Source of the DNA: Fusibacter sp. A1
Lineage (GTDB): Bacteria > Bacillota > Clostridia > Peptostreptococcales > Acidaminobacteraceae
DNA: 64,000 nucleotides
NCBI RefSeq assembly: GCF_004125825.1
Contig: NZ_QQWI01000015.1
Span: 24,149-88,148 of the forward strand
Reading direction: 5' to 3'
Positions 25,987-34,538 of this stretch are shown here, one piece after another. Below the pieces are notes generated by a model. That model was given only the letters and a program-made list of their open reading frames with translations. It searched no databases and had not been told where the DNA came from. A program made the translations under genes and the position numbers. Position 1 is the stretch's first letter. Each line of letters opens with the position of its first letter.

Positions 25987-26697
25987 TCAATTTGCCATGT
26001 ATTTGACAAGCTTGCTTTTTAGTAGGTCCGGTTTTATCGGTTTGATCAAGTACCCCTTTGCATGAAGCTCATAGGCTTTCATAATCGTAGACTCATCCGA
26101 TGTGCTTGAATAGAGCACGATGTTCGTGTTTTTGTCCGCATCGTCCAGTTTGATCTTCTGTAAGAGTTCAAACCCATTAAGTCCAGGCATGTCCAAATCG
26201 GTGAGAATCAGATCTGGATGATGCTCCTTATATACATTATATCCTTTTAAGCCATCATTTGCCTCTAGTAATTTTATGGTAGAGCCTTTAAATAAGTCTT
26301 TGATGATCACATGCAGCAATCTATCATCCGAAATGAAGAGCAATGTTTTTTGTGAAGTAGGCTTGTTGAAGGAAAAGGCTGAAGCCAGATCTTGTTCGAT
26401 ATGGTAATCGCTAAGCGATTTGAACCCTTCAAGGAGGATATCGGACTCATTGTTTTGAATCATCAGTTTTTTGGAGTTTGCCAAAGCCGGTAATTTATCA
26501 AATAGCTGCTTAGCAATCAGTTGGACGGAGTCATCCGGATAATAGGCACAGAGAATTACAGCGTCAAAATCGGCTGAGGTGTCGATATCCTCAATTTCAT
26601 CAGGTTCCAGGATGTCATAGGATATCCCCGACTCATGACAAAAATGACGAAGTGTCTTTTTATAGTTTCGTTCGGTAAAGATCGCTAAAATTCTCAT
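25987..26697 (-). CDS. Receiver-domain protein at head of pilus operon
   Basis: 236 residues. The N-terminal half (1-115) is not recognised but looks like a degenerate receiver fold (ILAIFTERN, DAVILCAYYPDD). The C-terminal half (about 116-236) is a receiver: LFISDDRL, phospho-acceptor in LILTDLDMPGLNG, conserved VLYSS and IKPIK. No output domain. Being first in the pilus operon, it probably controls pilus activity in the way PilG/PilH-type receivers do. Start at the ATG at 26697 after TTGGAG. Confidence 0.75.
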   Translation of the reverse strand: MRILAIFTERNYKKTLRHFCHESGISYDILEPDEIEDIDTSADFDAVILCAYYPDDSVQLIAKQLFDKLPALANSKKLMIQNNESDILLEGFKSLSDYHIEQDLASAFSFNKPTSQKTLLFISDDRLLHVIIKDLFKGSTIKLLEANDGLKGYNVYKEHHPDLILTDLDMPGLNGFELLQKIKLDDADKNTNIVLYSSTSDESTIMKAYELHAKGYLIKPIKPDLLKSKLVKYMAN

Positions 26698-26801
26698 CTC
26701 ACGCTCCAATCTAAGTCATAATTACACCTATACTAAACATATCCCAAATGGAAGAGATTAAACATAAAAACGATGGTTGGCAAAATTATAGGAACATGTG
26801 C

Positions 26802-26807
26802 TACAAT
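26802..26807 (+). promoter_or_regulatory. Probable -10 of yhaM promoter
   Basis: TACAAT, with TTGGCA 19 nt upstream at 26777-26782, just before yhaM. The long spacer makes this tentative. Confidence 0.35.
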
Positions 26808-26829
26808 ATAGTGATAAGAGAGGTGTACT

Positions 26830-27777
26830 ATGTTTAAAACGATAGAACAATTTGAAGTTGGAGAAGAAATCCAAGGATACTATTTAGTAAAGCAGTCTGC
26901 AATCAAAAACACAGCTGCAGGGAAAAAATATATGGATGCCACACTTATGGACGCATCCGGTGAGATCAACGCAAAAATATGGGATGGAGAACCTGTCCTG
27001 TTGACGATCTTCAAAGAAGGCGAAATCATCAAGGTGTCCGCGAAGGTGAACAGCTGGCAGGGTCAAAAGCAGCTTAGCGTCCATAAGTACCGCCCGATCA
27101 ACCCATCGGACGATCTGGATGTAGAAAAGTTCGTGCCTTCTGCTCCGATAAAAGCGGAAATCCTTTATGACAATATTTTTGCGGCAATTGACGCCATGAA
27201 GAATGAGGATATCAAAAGACTTGTAAAGGCGCTTATTGTGGAACGTAAAGAGAAGTTCATGTTCTACCCGGCGGCAAAATCCAACCATCACGCTGTGAGG
27301 GCGGGGTTGATGTATCACATCTATAGGATGCTCGAGCTCGGCAAAGCGATGGCGGGGGTTTATCCAGAAGTGAATCTGGATCTCTTAAAAGCGGGGATTA
27401 TCCTACACGACCTTTGTAAAATCGATGAGATGGCTACAAACGCATTGGGTCTTGTTTCTGAGTATACAAAAGAAGGTAATTTCTTAGGACATATCACGAT
27501 CGGCATCCAACTGATAGGAGAGAAGGGCAAGAGCCTTCATATCGATGAGGAAGTCGTTCTTCTGATTCAGCATATGCTGCTGTCACACCATTACTTCCCT
27601 GAATACGGAAGTCCGAAGAAACCGATGTTCCTAGAAGCCGAGCTGCTTCACCACATCGATATGATCGACGCGAGAATCTATGATATCGGAAAGGCCGTGA
27701 GGGACACGCCAAAGGGAGAGTTTTCAGAGCCCGTCTGGTCGATGGAGAAACGCAGACTATACAATCACGGACTATAG
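26830..27777 (+). CDS. yhaM: 3'-5' exoribonuclease YhaM family
   Basis: 315 residues: OB-fold nucleic-acid-binding domain (about 10-100, DATLMDASGEINAKIWDG) and an HD metal-dependent phosphohydrolase domain (SNHHAVRAGLMYHIYRM, ILHDLCKIDEM, HMLLSHHYFPEYGSP). This is the architecture of YhaM/CBF1, a processive Mn-dependent RNase and DNase of Firmicutes. Followed after 9 nt by the mscS-like gene. Confidence 0.9.
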   Translation: MFKTIEQFEVGEEIQGYYLVKQSAIKNTAAGKKYMDATLMDASGEINAKIWDGEPVLLTIFKEGEIIKVSAKVNSWQGQKQLSVHKYRPINPSDDLDVEKFVPSAPIKAEILYDNIFAAIDAMKNEDIKRLVKALIVERKEKFMFYPAAKSNHHAVRAGLMYHIYRMLELGKAMAGVYPEVNLDLLKAGIILHDLCKIDEMATNALGLVSEYTKEGNFLGHITIGIQLIGEKGKSLHIDEEVVLLIQHMLLSHHYFPEYGSPKKPMFLEAELLHHIDMIDARIYDIGKAVRDTPKGEFSEPVWSMEKRRLYNHGL

Positions 27778-27786
27778 GAGAGGAAT

Positions 27787-28893
27787 ATGACACTATTCAG
27801 GGATCTATATTGGAGAAGCTACGATGCGTTTATGATGAACCTTTGGGGTCAAAAGCTGGTGCTTGCCCTCGGAATTCTGCTGGTGACCTTCATCGCAAGA
27901 AAATTCGTGAGCAAATGGATTTTCAACCGTATAAGCAAGATGGCAAAAAAAACAAAATACCAATGGGACGACATACTGGTCACGTCCTTTAAAAAACCGC
28001 TGGATTATTTCATCACATTTACAGGGGTCTACTTCGCAGTCTTGGCGCTGCCGTTGTCAATCAGCGCAAACCTGATGATCGCACTCGTGTTCAAGATACT
28101 CTTTATCGTACTCGTAGCTTATGGCGTCTATAAGATGGAAGGCTTCTACGGGCATCTGTTCGCAGGTATCGGAAACCGATTGAACGTGAAGCGGTCGAAT
28201 CTTTTGCGGGCGTTCACCATTAAGATTTTTAGAGCGGGCACGGTGGTACTCGCAGGTGTTCTGATACTTGATTTATTGGGCTTTGACATCAGCACGTTTG
28301 TCGCAGGTCTTGGACTTGCAGGACTTGCGCTTGCCCTAGCCGCCCAGGATACGCTTCAGAATGTGTTTGCCGGTGTCACCATCATTTTTGATAAACCCTT
28401 TGATGTGGGTGATAGGATACTGTCAAACGGTATAGACGGGGTGGTCGAAGATATCAACTTCAGGTCTACACGGATCAGAACCTTGGAACTTGAATATGTG
28501 ACCATACCCAACAGCAATATCTCCAACAACGCAATCGTCAACTTTACAAAACGTGACGAGCGAAAGGTGAAAATGCATATCGGCTGCCTTTACAGCACAA
28601 AAGCGGATTCACTTAAAATTGTGATCGAAAACATCAGGGAAACGCTTATGAAGGACCCTGAAGTAATAACTAAAAGCATCAATGTGAACCTGGATACCTT
28701 CGGAGAGTCATCCATCGACATCCTAGTCATGTATCTGACTGCGACAAGCGACTGGAACCGCTATCTGGAAATCAAAGAACGCATCAACTTTGAGATCATG
28801 ACAATCATGGAAACTGCAGGTGTCGATTTCGCCTTCCCAAGCCAAAGTCTTTACTTTGAAAATCCGCTTCGCATAGAACAAAAGACAGAGTAG
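27787..28893 (+). CDS. MscS-family small-conductance mechanosensitive channel
   Basis: 368 residues with about five membrane segments (residues 15-40, 70-110, 140-190) and the MscS core: pore helix region GLGLAGLALALAAQDTLQNVFAG and beta domain with KPFDVGDRI and VTIPNSNISNNAIVNF. Osmotic safety valve in the cytoplasmic membrane. The residue series around the pore is rich in Gly/Ala as in MscS. Operon with yhaM upstream and plsC downstream (9-nt gaps). Confidence 0.9.
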   Translation: MTLFRDLYWRSYDAFMMNLWGQKLVLALGILLVTFIARKFVSKWIFNRISKMAKKTKYQWDDILVTSFKKPLDYFITFTGVYFAVLALPLSISANLMIALVFKILFIVLVAYGVYKMEGFYGHLFAGIGNRLNVKRSNLLRAFTIKIFRAGTVVLAGVLILDLLGFDISTFVAGLGLAGLALALAAQDTLQNVFAGVTIIFDKPFDVGDRILSNGIDGVVEDINFRSTRIRTLELEYVTIPNSNISNNAIVNFTKRDERKVKMHIGCLYSTKADSLKIVIENIRETLMKDPEVITKSINVNLDTFGESSIDILVMYLTATSDWNRYLEIKERINFEIMTIMETAGVDFAFPSQSLYFENPLRIEQKTE

Positions 28894-28902
28894 GAGAGAT
28901 TG

Positions 28903-29622
28903 ATGAAACTAGTGATAATCGCTATAAAAGTAGCGGCTTATATGACATGGATGCTCAGAGACCTGGTTGTTGTAAAACGTCTGACAAAAAAAGGACTGAT
29001 CAAAGAACGCAATGAGATCGTAGCGAGGGTATCGCATGATTGGTCGAAGTTTGTCGTCAACTGCACAAAAAGCACGGTCGAGGTGATCGGTGAGGAAAAC
29101 CTTCCACCACAAGGCGAGCCTCTAGTGATTGTCGCCAATCACCAATCGGCATTCGATATCCCATTATTGTGCGGGTATTTAGGCCGACCGGTCACCTTTA
29201 TCAGCAAGATTGAAAATAAGAAGCTGCCCTTTGTCGGTTCTTGGCTTGAATACAGCAACTGCGTGTTTATCGACAGAGGTAATCCGAGAGCTGCTGTGAA
29301 GACCATGGCAGAGGGGGTTGAAATAATCAAGGCGGGCTACACCCAAGGTCTGTTCCCGGAAGGTACAAGGTCTGAGGATGGTAGCATGAGCGACTTTAAA
29401 CCTGGTGGATTCAGACTGGCTCAAAAATCGGGTGCGAAAATTCTTCCGGTGACCATCATCGGCGGAAATCTCTTGATGCCCAAAGGGACCTTTAAGATAA
29501 GAAAACAGCATATCAAGCTTATCGTCGCTCCCCTTGTTGAAGTGGGTGAGTTGAGCACTAGGGAACTGGCTGTCATGACGCACGATATTGTCGAGGAAAA
29601 CTTAATCAAGTACAGTAACTGA
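28903..29622 (+). CDS. plsC: 1-acyl-sn-glycerol-3-phosphate acyltransferase
   Basis: 239 residues. LPLAT family: NHQSAFD (the HX4D catalytic motif) and FPEGTRS (substrate-binding motif) are both intact, with one membrane-associated segment near the N-terminus. Makes phosphatidic acid from lysophosphatidic acid in phospholipid synthesis. Start at the ATG at 28903 after GGAGAG. Confidence 0.9.
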   Translation: MKLVIIAIKVAAYMTWMLRDLVVVKRLTKKGLIKERNEIVARVSHDWSKFVVNCTKSTVEVIGEENLPPQGEPLVIVANHQSAFDIPLLCGYLGRPVTFISKIENKKLPFVGSWLEYSNCVFIDRGNPRAAVKTMAEGVEIIKAGYTQGLFPEGTRSEDGSMSDFKPGGFRLAQKSGAKILPVTIIGGNLLMPKGTFKIRKQHIKLIVAPLVEVGELSTRELAVMTHDIVEENLIKYSN

Positions 29623-29623
29623 C

Positions 29624-29655
29624 AATCACACCATTACGGGTGTGATTTTTTTTGA
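29624..29655 (+). terminator. plsC terminator
   Basis: 9-bp stem AATCACACC / GGTGTGATT and T run after the plsC stop. Confidence 0.88.
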
Positions 29656-29755
29656 GTACGTTCCCCCTACCTGTAGATACCTCTTATATTCATTTTTTCC
29701 TGAAATGCATGGAAGAAAAAGTGGTAGAATGAAACATAAGATGGAGGTGATAGCG

Positions 29756-30658
29756 ATGATCACATGTAGAAACTATAAACATGAACTCGGCTTTAACGAC
29801 GATTTCATGAAGGTCAGGGACTTTTTACTGGATTTAGGCCTGAATGATGTCTCTCCGCTCAATTACGATTGGGTGAGATGGGAATGGGTCTATTCGCTGC
29901 CGTATCAGGATAAGGAAAACCTGTTCAGGTTCGGCATTTGGGAAGATGAAGGAAAGATTGTCGGACTTGCCTGTTATGAAGACGGTTTGGGTACGGTCTT
30001 TATCAACCTGCACAACGACTACTATCATCTACTGGAAGAGATGTTTGACTACGCACTCAAACACTTGCACAAAGATGGTGTCCTACAAGTAGCGATACCG
30101 GACAACGTCAAAGAGCTGCAGCGCATAGCGATGAACAAGGGCTTCATGGCCACCCAGCAGAAGGAGTCCGATTCGGTGATGGAGATTGTACCTGACCAGC
30201 TGTCGTATAAGCTTCCTGAGGGATTTATAGTGACCACGCTTGATGAAACCCATGACCTGTACAAGTACAATCAAGTGCTATGGAGGGGGTTCAATCACGA
30301 GGGTCCGGCTCCGGTCACTGACAAGGATATCGAAGAAAGAAGGGTAAGCCTTTCGAGTCCGCATAGCGACAACCGGTTGAAGTTTGCAGTGATGAACCCG
30401 GACGGCGACTTTGTCTCCTATGCGGGACTATGGTATGACCCGAAGAACGACTACTGCGTGATCGAACCTGCGGCGACGGACCCCGACTACAGAAGGATGG
30501 GCTTGTGCAGAGCGGCGATCTATGAAGGCATGAAGCGGTGTCATGCACTTGGTGCGAAACGATGCATGGTCGGATCGAGCCAGGAATTCTACTACACGAT
30601 AGGATTCGCCCCATATCAGAATAGGACCTACTGGACAAATAAAAAGCACGCTCGATGA
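29756..30658 (+). CDS. GNAT-family acetyltransferase
   Basis: 300 residues. The C-terminal GNAT domain (about 160-300) shows the acetyl-CoA loop context (VIEPAATDPDYRRMGLCRAAI) and the closing FYYTIGFAPY. The N-terminal half looks like a second, divergent GNAT-like fold (IVGLACYEDGLGTVF). Substrate unknown. The ATG at 29756 follows GGAGGTGAT; the 38 codons before it overlap the plsC terminator and are excluded. Convergent with the SEC-C gene. Confidence 0.78.
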   Translation: MITCRNYKHELGFNDDFMKVRDFLLDLGLNDVSPLNYDWVRWEWVYSLPYQDKENLFRFGIWEDEGKIVGLACYEDGLGTVFINLHNDYYHLLEEMFDYALKHLHKDGVLQVAIPDNVKELQRIAMNKGFMATQQKESDSVMEIVPDQLSYKLPEGFIVTTLDETHDLYKYNQVLWRGFNHEGPAPVTDKDIEERRVSLSSPHSDNRLKFAVMNPDGDFVSYAGLWYDPKNDYCVIEPAATDPDYRRMGLCRAAIYEGMKRCHALGAKRCMVGSSQEFYYTIGFAPYQNRTYWTNKKHAR

Positions 30659-30675
30659 GCGTGCTTTACATTTTA
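30643..30675. terminator. Bidirectional hairpin between convergent genes
   Basis: 11-bp stem AAAGCACGCTC / GAGCGTGCTTT with a 3-nt loop, overlapping the GNAT stop codon. The better T run is on the minus strand (CTTTTTATTT), so it mainly serves the SEC-C transcript. Confidence 0.75.
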
Positions 30676-30686
30676 AATCCTAATGC

Positions 30687-31187
30687 TTAGTTCTTACCGC
30701 AGCATTTTTTGTATTTCTTACCGCTGCCGCATGGGCAAGGGTCGTTTCTGCCGACTTTTTCTTCTTTTACAACAGTCTTTGACTGCATGTAGGCTTTTCT
30801 GATTTCTTTTCTTTTTTCCTCGTCGAGGATCGATTCCCATTCAGTAAGCTCGTACAACCAGTCCGCTTTTGCAGCGTGCATGTTGAACAGAAGTTTTTCA
30901 AAATCGATTGTTCCAGCGATTTCTGATTCAGAAGTCAGTGGCTCAAGCTCGATTTCTTCCACTAGACTTGTGTTGATGCCGTCTAGGAAACCAAGAAACT
31001 CAAGTTCAGTCATTTCATAAAACTTAGAAAGATCAGCTATCGTACCTTTAAGTTCTGTATTCTTAGCTGCTAAGATTTTTTTATAGTTGTTCATTTCCTT
31101 TTCGAAATAAGCTTGCCAGTACGCGTCGTAAGCTTGTTGATCGTCAAAGTCAGATCCGGCTTCTTGCCATTGTTCATATAAACTCAT
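30687..31187 (-). CDS. SEC-C metal-binding domain protein
   Basis: 166 residues: a helical, acidic N-terminal domain ([15 protein letters not shown]...) and a C-terminal SEC-C zinc motif ([19 protein letters not shown]), the same motif that ends SecA. The start at 31187 follows AAAGGATGAC; a 17-codon in-frame extension lacks a ribosome binding site. Function unknown; possibly a SecB- or ribosome-associated factor by motif only. Confidence 0.8.
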   Translation of the reverse strand: MSLYEQWQEAGSDFDDQQAYDAYWQAYFEKEMNNYKKILAAKNTELKGTIADLSKFYEMTELEFLGFLDGINTSLVEEIELEPLTSESEIAGTIDFEKLLFNMHAAKADWLYELTEWESILDEEKRKEIRKAYMQSKTVVKEEKVGRNDPCPCGSGKKYKKCCGKN

Positions 31188-31243
31188 TATAGTCATCCTT
31201 TCTGTGTGCATTCTACTGTGCACAAATTCCACGTGCAATTATA

Positions 31244-31840
31244 TCACAAAGCATGGAAAAAGGGTACAAGAATCGGAACAAGAAAACTTAATATCACTCC
31301 GTTGGTGAATGACACCAGCACTGTTTCGGGGCTCGTGGCCTGGGAGATGATAGGTAGGGTGGTATCCATCGAAGTCGCGCCAGCCGGTGCGATGGCCGCA
31401 TTGAAGCTCACATGTTTTGCCAGATAAGGTATGGTGACGATTGCGATAACTTCTCTGAACACATTCGATAAAAAAGCGACGGTTCCGATTTCCGCGCTTT
31501 CAAGACTTGTCAGTAGCACTCCGGAAAGCGAATACCATCCAAAACCAGATCCGATAGCCAGACTGTTGTTGAGGGAGTGTCCCACAAGGTAGCCTGTGAG
31601 TACGCCACCTGCAAGACTTCCGATAATGATTCCGAGGGGAACCAATAAAAGATAAAGCCCGTGCTTTTTAAGGTCGTTGAAGATGTGCTTATTTGTACCG
31701 ATATCGATTCCCACGAAAAAGAGAAGTGCGATAAGGGCGTACCTGGTGAGTGTGGCATTAAAGGCCGCAAGTTCCGGGGGGATGATCAGAAGACCGACAA
31801 GTACACCGATGACAAGTGTGATCAAGATGCTTCTAGTCAT
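31244..31840 (-). CDS. lysO: LysO-type lysine exporter, C-terminal subunit
   Basis: 198 residues, almost entirely membrane segments, matching the C-terminal two thirds of LysO (YbjE/DUF340): FGWYSLSGVLLTSL and AIAPAGATSMDTTLPII are the family motifs. E. coli LysO is one chain of about 300 residues; here the protein is divided between this gene and the one at 31833 (8-nt overlap). A split form is known in Firmicutes, so it is read as two subunits, not a frameshift. Substrate assignment rests on the family. Confidence 0.82.
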   Translation of the reverse strand: MTRSILITLVIGVLVGLLIIPPELAAFNATLTRYALIALLFFVGIDIGTNKHIFNDLKKHGLYLLLVPLGIIIGSLAGGVLTGYLVGHSLNNSLAIGSGFGWYSLSGVLLTSLESAEIGTVAFLSNVFREVIAIVTIPYLAKHVSFNAAIAPAGATSMDTTLPIISQATSPETVLVSFTNGVILSFLVPILVPFFHAL

Positions 31841-32144
31841 GTTTCACCTCTCTTTTAAGCAGCAGTCGTGTAAATAGTTGAACCATGAAGATGCTTAAAA
31901 CCACGGTGATCACGGCATACAGCAGCGCCTGATAGCCGATCGCCGAGATGTTCTTAAAGATCTCATCATCGAGCCCTATGGCGATGCCCATGGTGAAGAT
32001 AAGTGCAAGCACACCGAAGTGCTGAAGCTTGCCGTTGAGTTTTAAGAATCCGGATTCCTTAGGTACTCGTGTGCCTACGATAATCCCCAGGACAAGAGAC
32101 CCGAGAATCGGAAGCATGGATGATAGAATGCTGAGTGGTGACAT
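31833..32144 (-). CDS. LysO-type lysine exporter, N-terminal subunit
   Basis: 103 residues with three to four membrane segments (LPILGSLVLGIIVG, FGVLALIFTMGIAIG, ALLYAVITVVLSIF), corresponding to the N-terminal part of LysO/DUF340. Ribosome binding site AAAGGAG. Overlaps the larger subunit gene by 8 nt, consistent with coupled synthesis. Confidence 0.78.
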   Translation of the reverse strand: MSPLSILSSMLPILGSLVLGIIVGTRVPKESGFLKLNGKLQHFGVLALIFTMGIAIGLDDEIFKNISAIGYQALLYAVITVVLSIFMVQLFTRLLLKREVKHD

Positions 32145-32214
32145 GGTAGTTCTCCTTTTTTCTTTTATGATAACATAATTTAGGTAGCTAAGGGGATGGC
32201 TTTTAACTTATCAT

Positions 32215-32243
32215 TTGAATCGGCGCATCACATCGGGTATGAT
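32215..32243 (+). promoter_or_regulatory. Promoter of HAD phosphatase operon
   Basis: TTGAAT (32215-32220), 17-nt spacer, TATGAT (32238-32243). Confidence 0.6.
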
Positions 32244-32271
32244 GTAGTAAATGATACGACAGGAGGATGGA

Positions 32272-33114
32272 ATGAGTACCTTATATATTTCAGATTTGGA
32301 TGGGACCCTGCTAGGTGATGACAGCAGGCTGAGTGAAGAAACCATAGATAAGTTGAATTGTCTGATTGAAGGTGAAGTGGATTTTGTGATTGCGACAGCA
32401 AGAAACTACCCTTCAGCCTACGAAAGGGTGAGACATCTTAAGTATAAGAATTATCTGATTCTATCAAACGGAGCCCAGATCACAAAAATCGACGGGACTC
32501 CTGTTTGGATTGCCAGGATGGACAATACTCTGATCGAAGAGCTATTTGCGTTTTCAGGGGAGTTTGCCACTAGTTTCATATGGACTTCCTTAAAAGGAGA
32601 GAACAAGGTGATGACCCATCGTGACCCCAGTGATGCGATTCTTGTCTTCAAGGCATTCAGGGAGAAATACAGCCCTCAAGCCTTCCTACCTTTTGAAGGA
32701 CTGCATGAGCTGCTCCTTGAAGACATCATCACGGTGACCATGCTTGACACCCATGAGAAGACACGTGAAATGGAGAAGCGCCTGATGGAGTCTCCACTTT
32801 CAGAGAAGGTGGATGCGCATCTGATGCCTTATCCTGAGCTGGACGGACTGTTCACCTTATCGATCCTTCCTAAAGCGACAAATAAGGGCGCTGCGATCAA
32901 AGAGCTCTTGAGACTCACGGGCAAGGAGCCATCGAGCATCGTCGCATTCGGCGACAACGAAAACGACAAAACCATGTTCAAGGTGGCGGATGTGGGGGTC
33001 GCTGTGGGCAATGCGAATCCGGCTTTGATGGAAAAAGCGGATTTGGTGATCGGTTCCAACGACGAATCCAGTGTTGCAAGGTATATTTGGGAGGCTGAGC
33101 ATGAAAAGAAGTGA
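32272..33114 (+). CDS. Cof-type HAD hydrolase
   Basis: 280 residues. HAD motif I ISDLDGTLLG at the N-terminus, motif II region ATARNYPSAY, C2-type cap, and C-terminal motifs TNKGAAIKELL and FGDNENDKTMF. A sugar- or nucleotide-phosphate phosphatase of the Cof group; substrate not predictable. Start at the ATG after AGGAGGATGGA. Overlaps the next gene by 14 nt. Confidence 0.85.
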   Translation: MSTLYISDLDGTLLGDDSRLSEETIDKLNCLIEGEVDFVIATARNYPSAYERVRHLKYKNYLILSNGAQITKIDGTPVWIARMDNTLIEELFAFSGEFATSFIWTSLKGENKVMTHRDPSDAILVFKAFREKYSPQAFLPFEGLHELLLEDIITVTMLDTHEKTREMEKRLMESPLSEKVDAHLMPYPELDGLFTLSILPKATNKGAAIKELLRLTGKEPSSIVAFGDNENDKTMFKVADVGVAVGNANPALMEKADLVIGSNDESSVARYIWEAEHEKK

Positions 33115-34183
33115 TGAAAGAGACATCATGTTTGCAAGAGCGAAGTATGAGAAGGATTCCATGGAATTCAAGGAGTATTACGGCAGGCATCCTGAAAAAT
33201 TAGAGGAAGACGATGCGATCAGGCAAATGCCGCAGCCCTACACAGAGGGAACTGCGACGTTTCATCCACATATCGCGCCCTTTGCGGATGCGGGGTTCAT
33301 GGTGCTTGACCAGTTAAAAGCCATGGACACCTATGACAAAGCAACCACGAAGACCGAACTTGACCCCAAGGACATGACAGAGCAGCTGAGAAGAATGCTT
33401 AGGTATCTGGGGGCTTCGGATGTCGGGTTTACAAGCGTCTCTTTGGACGACCTATACAGCCATAAGGGAAGAATGGGAGCCTATGGAAAGGAAATCACAG
33501 AAACCTTTCAAAACGGGATTGTAATCCTGTACGAAATGGATAAGGACTGCATCAATAGAGCGCCACAGCTCGAAGAGGGGATCGAAGTCGTTAAAGCCTA
33601 CATGCAGCTAGCTACGACGACGCTTTGGATTACCAACTATATCAAGCTCTTGGGCTATGATGCCAAAGCGCATATCGACGGAAACTATATGGCCTTCTTA
33701 CCGCCGATCGCAGAAAAGGCAGGACTTGGTGAAGTAGGACGCATCACAGCGCTTGTTCACCCTGAGTTCGGACCAAGAGTAAGGCTGGCCCTAGTGACGA
33801 CCGAGATGCCGCTTGAACCTGATAAGCCGGTTCCCTTCAATTTAAAGGAGTTTTGCGAGGTATGTAATAGGTGTTCAAAGACCTGTCCTGGAAAAGCGAT
33901 ATCACCGGATCCGATGACTGAAATCGAGGGCAAGGGGATCATGGGCTGGTCGATAAAGGACGAAGAGTGTTACAAGGTATGGCGACGTGTAGGAACCGAC
34001 TGCGGAGTATGCCTTTCTGTTTGCCCCTTTTCGCAAGGATTCACAGAGGAAGAATGGAACATGATCAAAGAAGGCCGTCTGGGGATGGAAAAAGCGCTGG
34101 AAAGCTATTCGAAAAGGATACCTATCAGGTTGTACAATCCAAAAGTCATGGATCACCTTTCTTACCCCAAAGCTCAATTTTAA
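33101..34183 (+). CDS. Reductive-dehalogenase-like iron-sulfur protein
   Basis: 360 residues, no signal peptide, so cytoplasmic. The C-terminus carries two [4Fe-4S] motifs, FCEVCNRCSKTCPGKAI and DCGVCLSVCPF, in the arrangement seen in reductive dehalogenases and the related cobalamin enzyme QueG (epoxyqueuosine reductase). The upstream part (GYDAKAHIDGNYMAFLPPIAEKAG, VRLALVTTEMPLEPD) fits the cobalamin-binding nitroreductase-like fold of that group. Length is shorter than respiratory dehalogenases (about 450-500 with Tat signal), and there is no RdhB-type anchor gene. Exact reaction unknown. Start at 33101 after GGGAGG, inside the end of the HAD gene. Confidence 0.72.
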   Translation: MKRSDERDIMFARAKYEKDSMEFKEYYGRHPEKLEEDDAIRQMPQPYTEGTATFHPHIAPFADAGFMVLDQLKAMDTYDKATTKTELDPKDMTEQLRRMLRYLGASDVGFTSVSLDDLYSHKGRMGAYGKEITETFQNGIVILYEMDKDCINRAPQLEEGIEVVKAYMQLATTTLWITNYIKLLGYDAKAHIDGNYMAFLPPIAEKAGLGEVGRITALVHPEFGPRVRLALVTTEMPLEPDKPVPFNLKEFCEVCNRCSKTCPGKAISPDPMTEIEGKGIMGWSIKDEECYKVWRRVGTDCGVCLSVCPFSQGFTEEEWNMIKEGRLGMEKALESYSKRIPIRLYNPKVMDHLSYPKAQF

Positions 34184-34192
34184 CTTCATATG

Positions 34193-34247
34193 AAAAAGCA
34201 GCACGCTTACGCATGTAGAGATACACTGCGCCTGCTGCTTTTTTTAT
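34193..34247 (+). terminator. Terminator after reductive-dehalogenase-like gene
   Basis: AAAAAGCAGCA-CGC pairs with GCG-CC-TGCTGCTTTTT across a loop of about 20 nt, followed by a T run. Confidence 0.75.
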
Positions 34248-34355
34248 TTCTTGAACTTGAACGATGTCCAGGTTTTGTGATTTTGCTGACGGTACAAATC
34301 GCAAAGAAACGTTTTCCTTTTTTCTGAGGATAATGCAATCCTAAAAACCCTGTGC

Positions 34356-34361
34356 TATAAT
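34356..34361 (+). promoter_or_regulatory. Probable -10 of phosphofructokinase leader transcript
   Basis: TATAAT at 34356-34361; the -35 region is poor (ATGCAA-like). It would start a transcript near 34368 with a leader of about 170 nt before the gene at 34539. Confidence 0.45.
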
Positions 34362-34367
34362 AGTATG

Positions 34368-34480
34368 GGCATGAATGTGCGACTTTTTTTATGCCTGAAG
34401 GGGACTTTTCGCGTCCCTGCGTACTCATTCTAGCCCGCGTGGCGGTAAGAATAGTGCTTAAAACGTGTGAAACTGGTTAT
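34368..34480 (+). promoter_or_regulatory. Structured 5' leader of the phosphofructokinase gene
   Basis: Three successive hairpins: GGCAT / ATGCC enclosing a T run near 34369-34395; GGGGAC / GTCCC with a TTTTCGC loop near 34401-34420; and a nested stem ATTCT-A-GCC / GGC-GGTA-AGAAT near 34427-34455. No known riboswitch class fits what I see. Could be a regulatory leader or a small RNA. The whole 34184-34538 interval has no gene. Confidence 0.4.
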
Positions 34481-34538
34481 ATATGATTTGGTAGAATAAT
34501 CAGTGTAAATAGTAAAATTCAAATTTATGGAGGTTGAC

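Noticed and set aside
31244..32144. LysO read as a frameshifted pseudogene
   Set aside because: Each half has its own start codon and RBS and the split falls where two-gene forms are known to divide.
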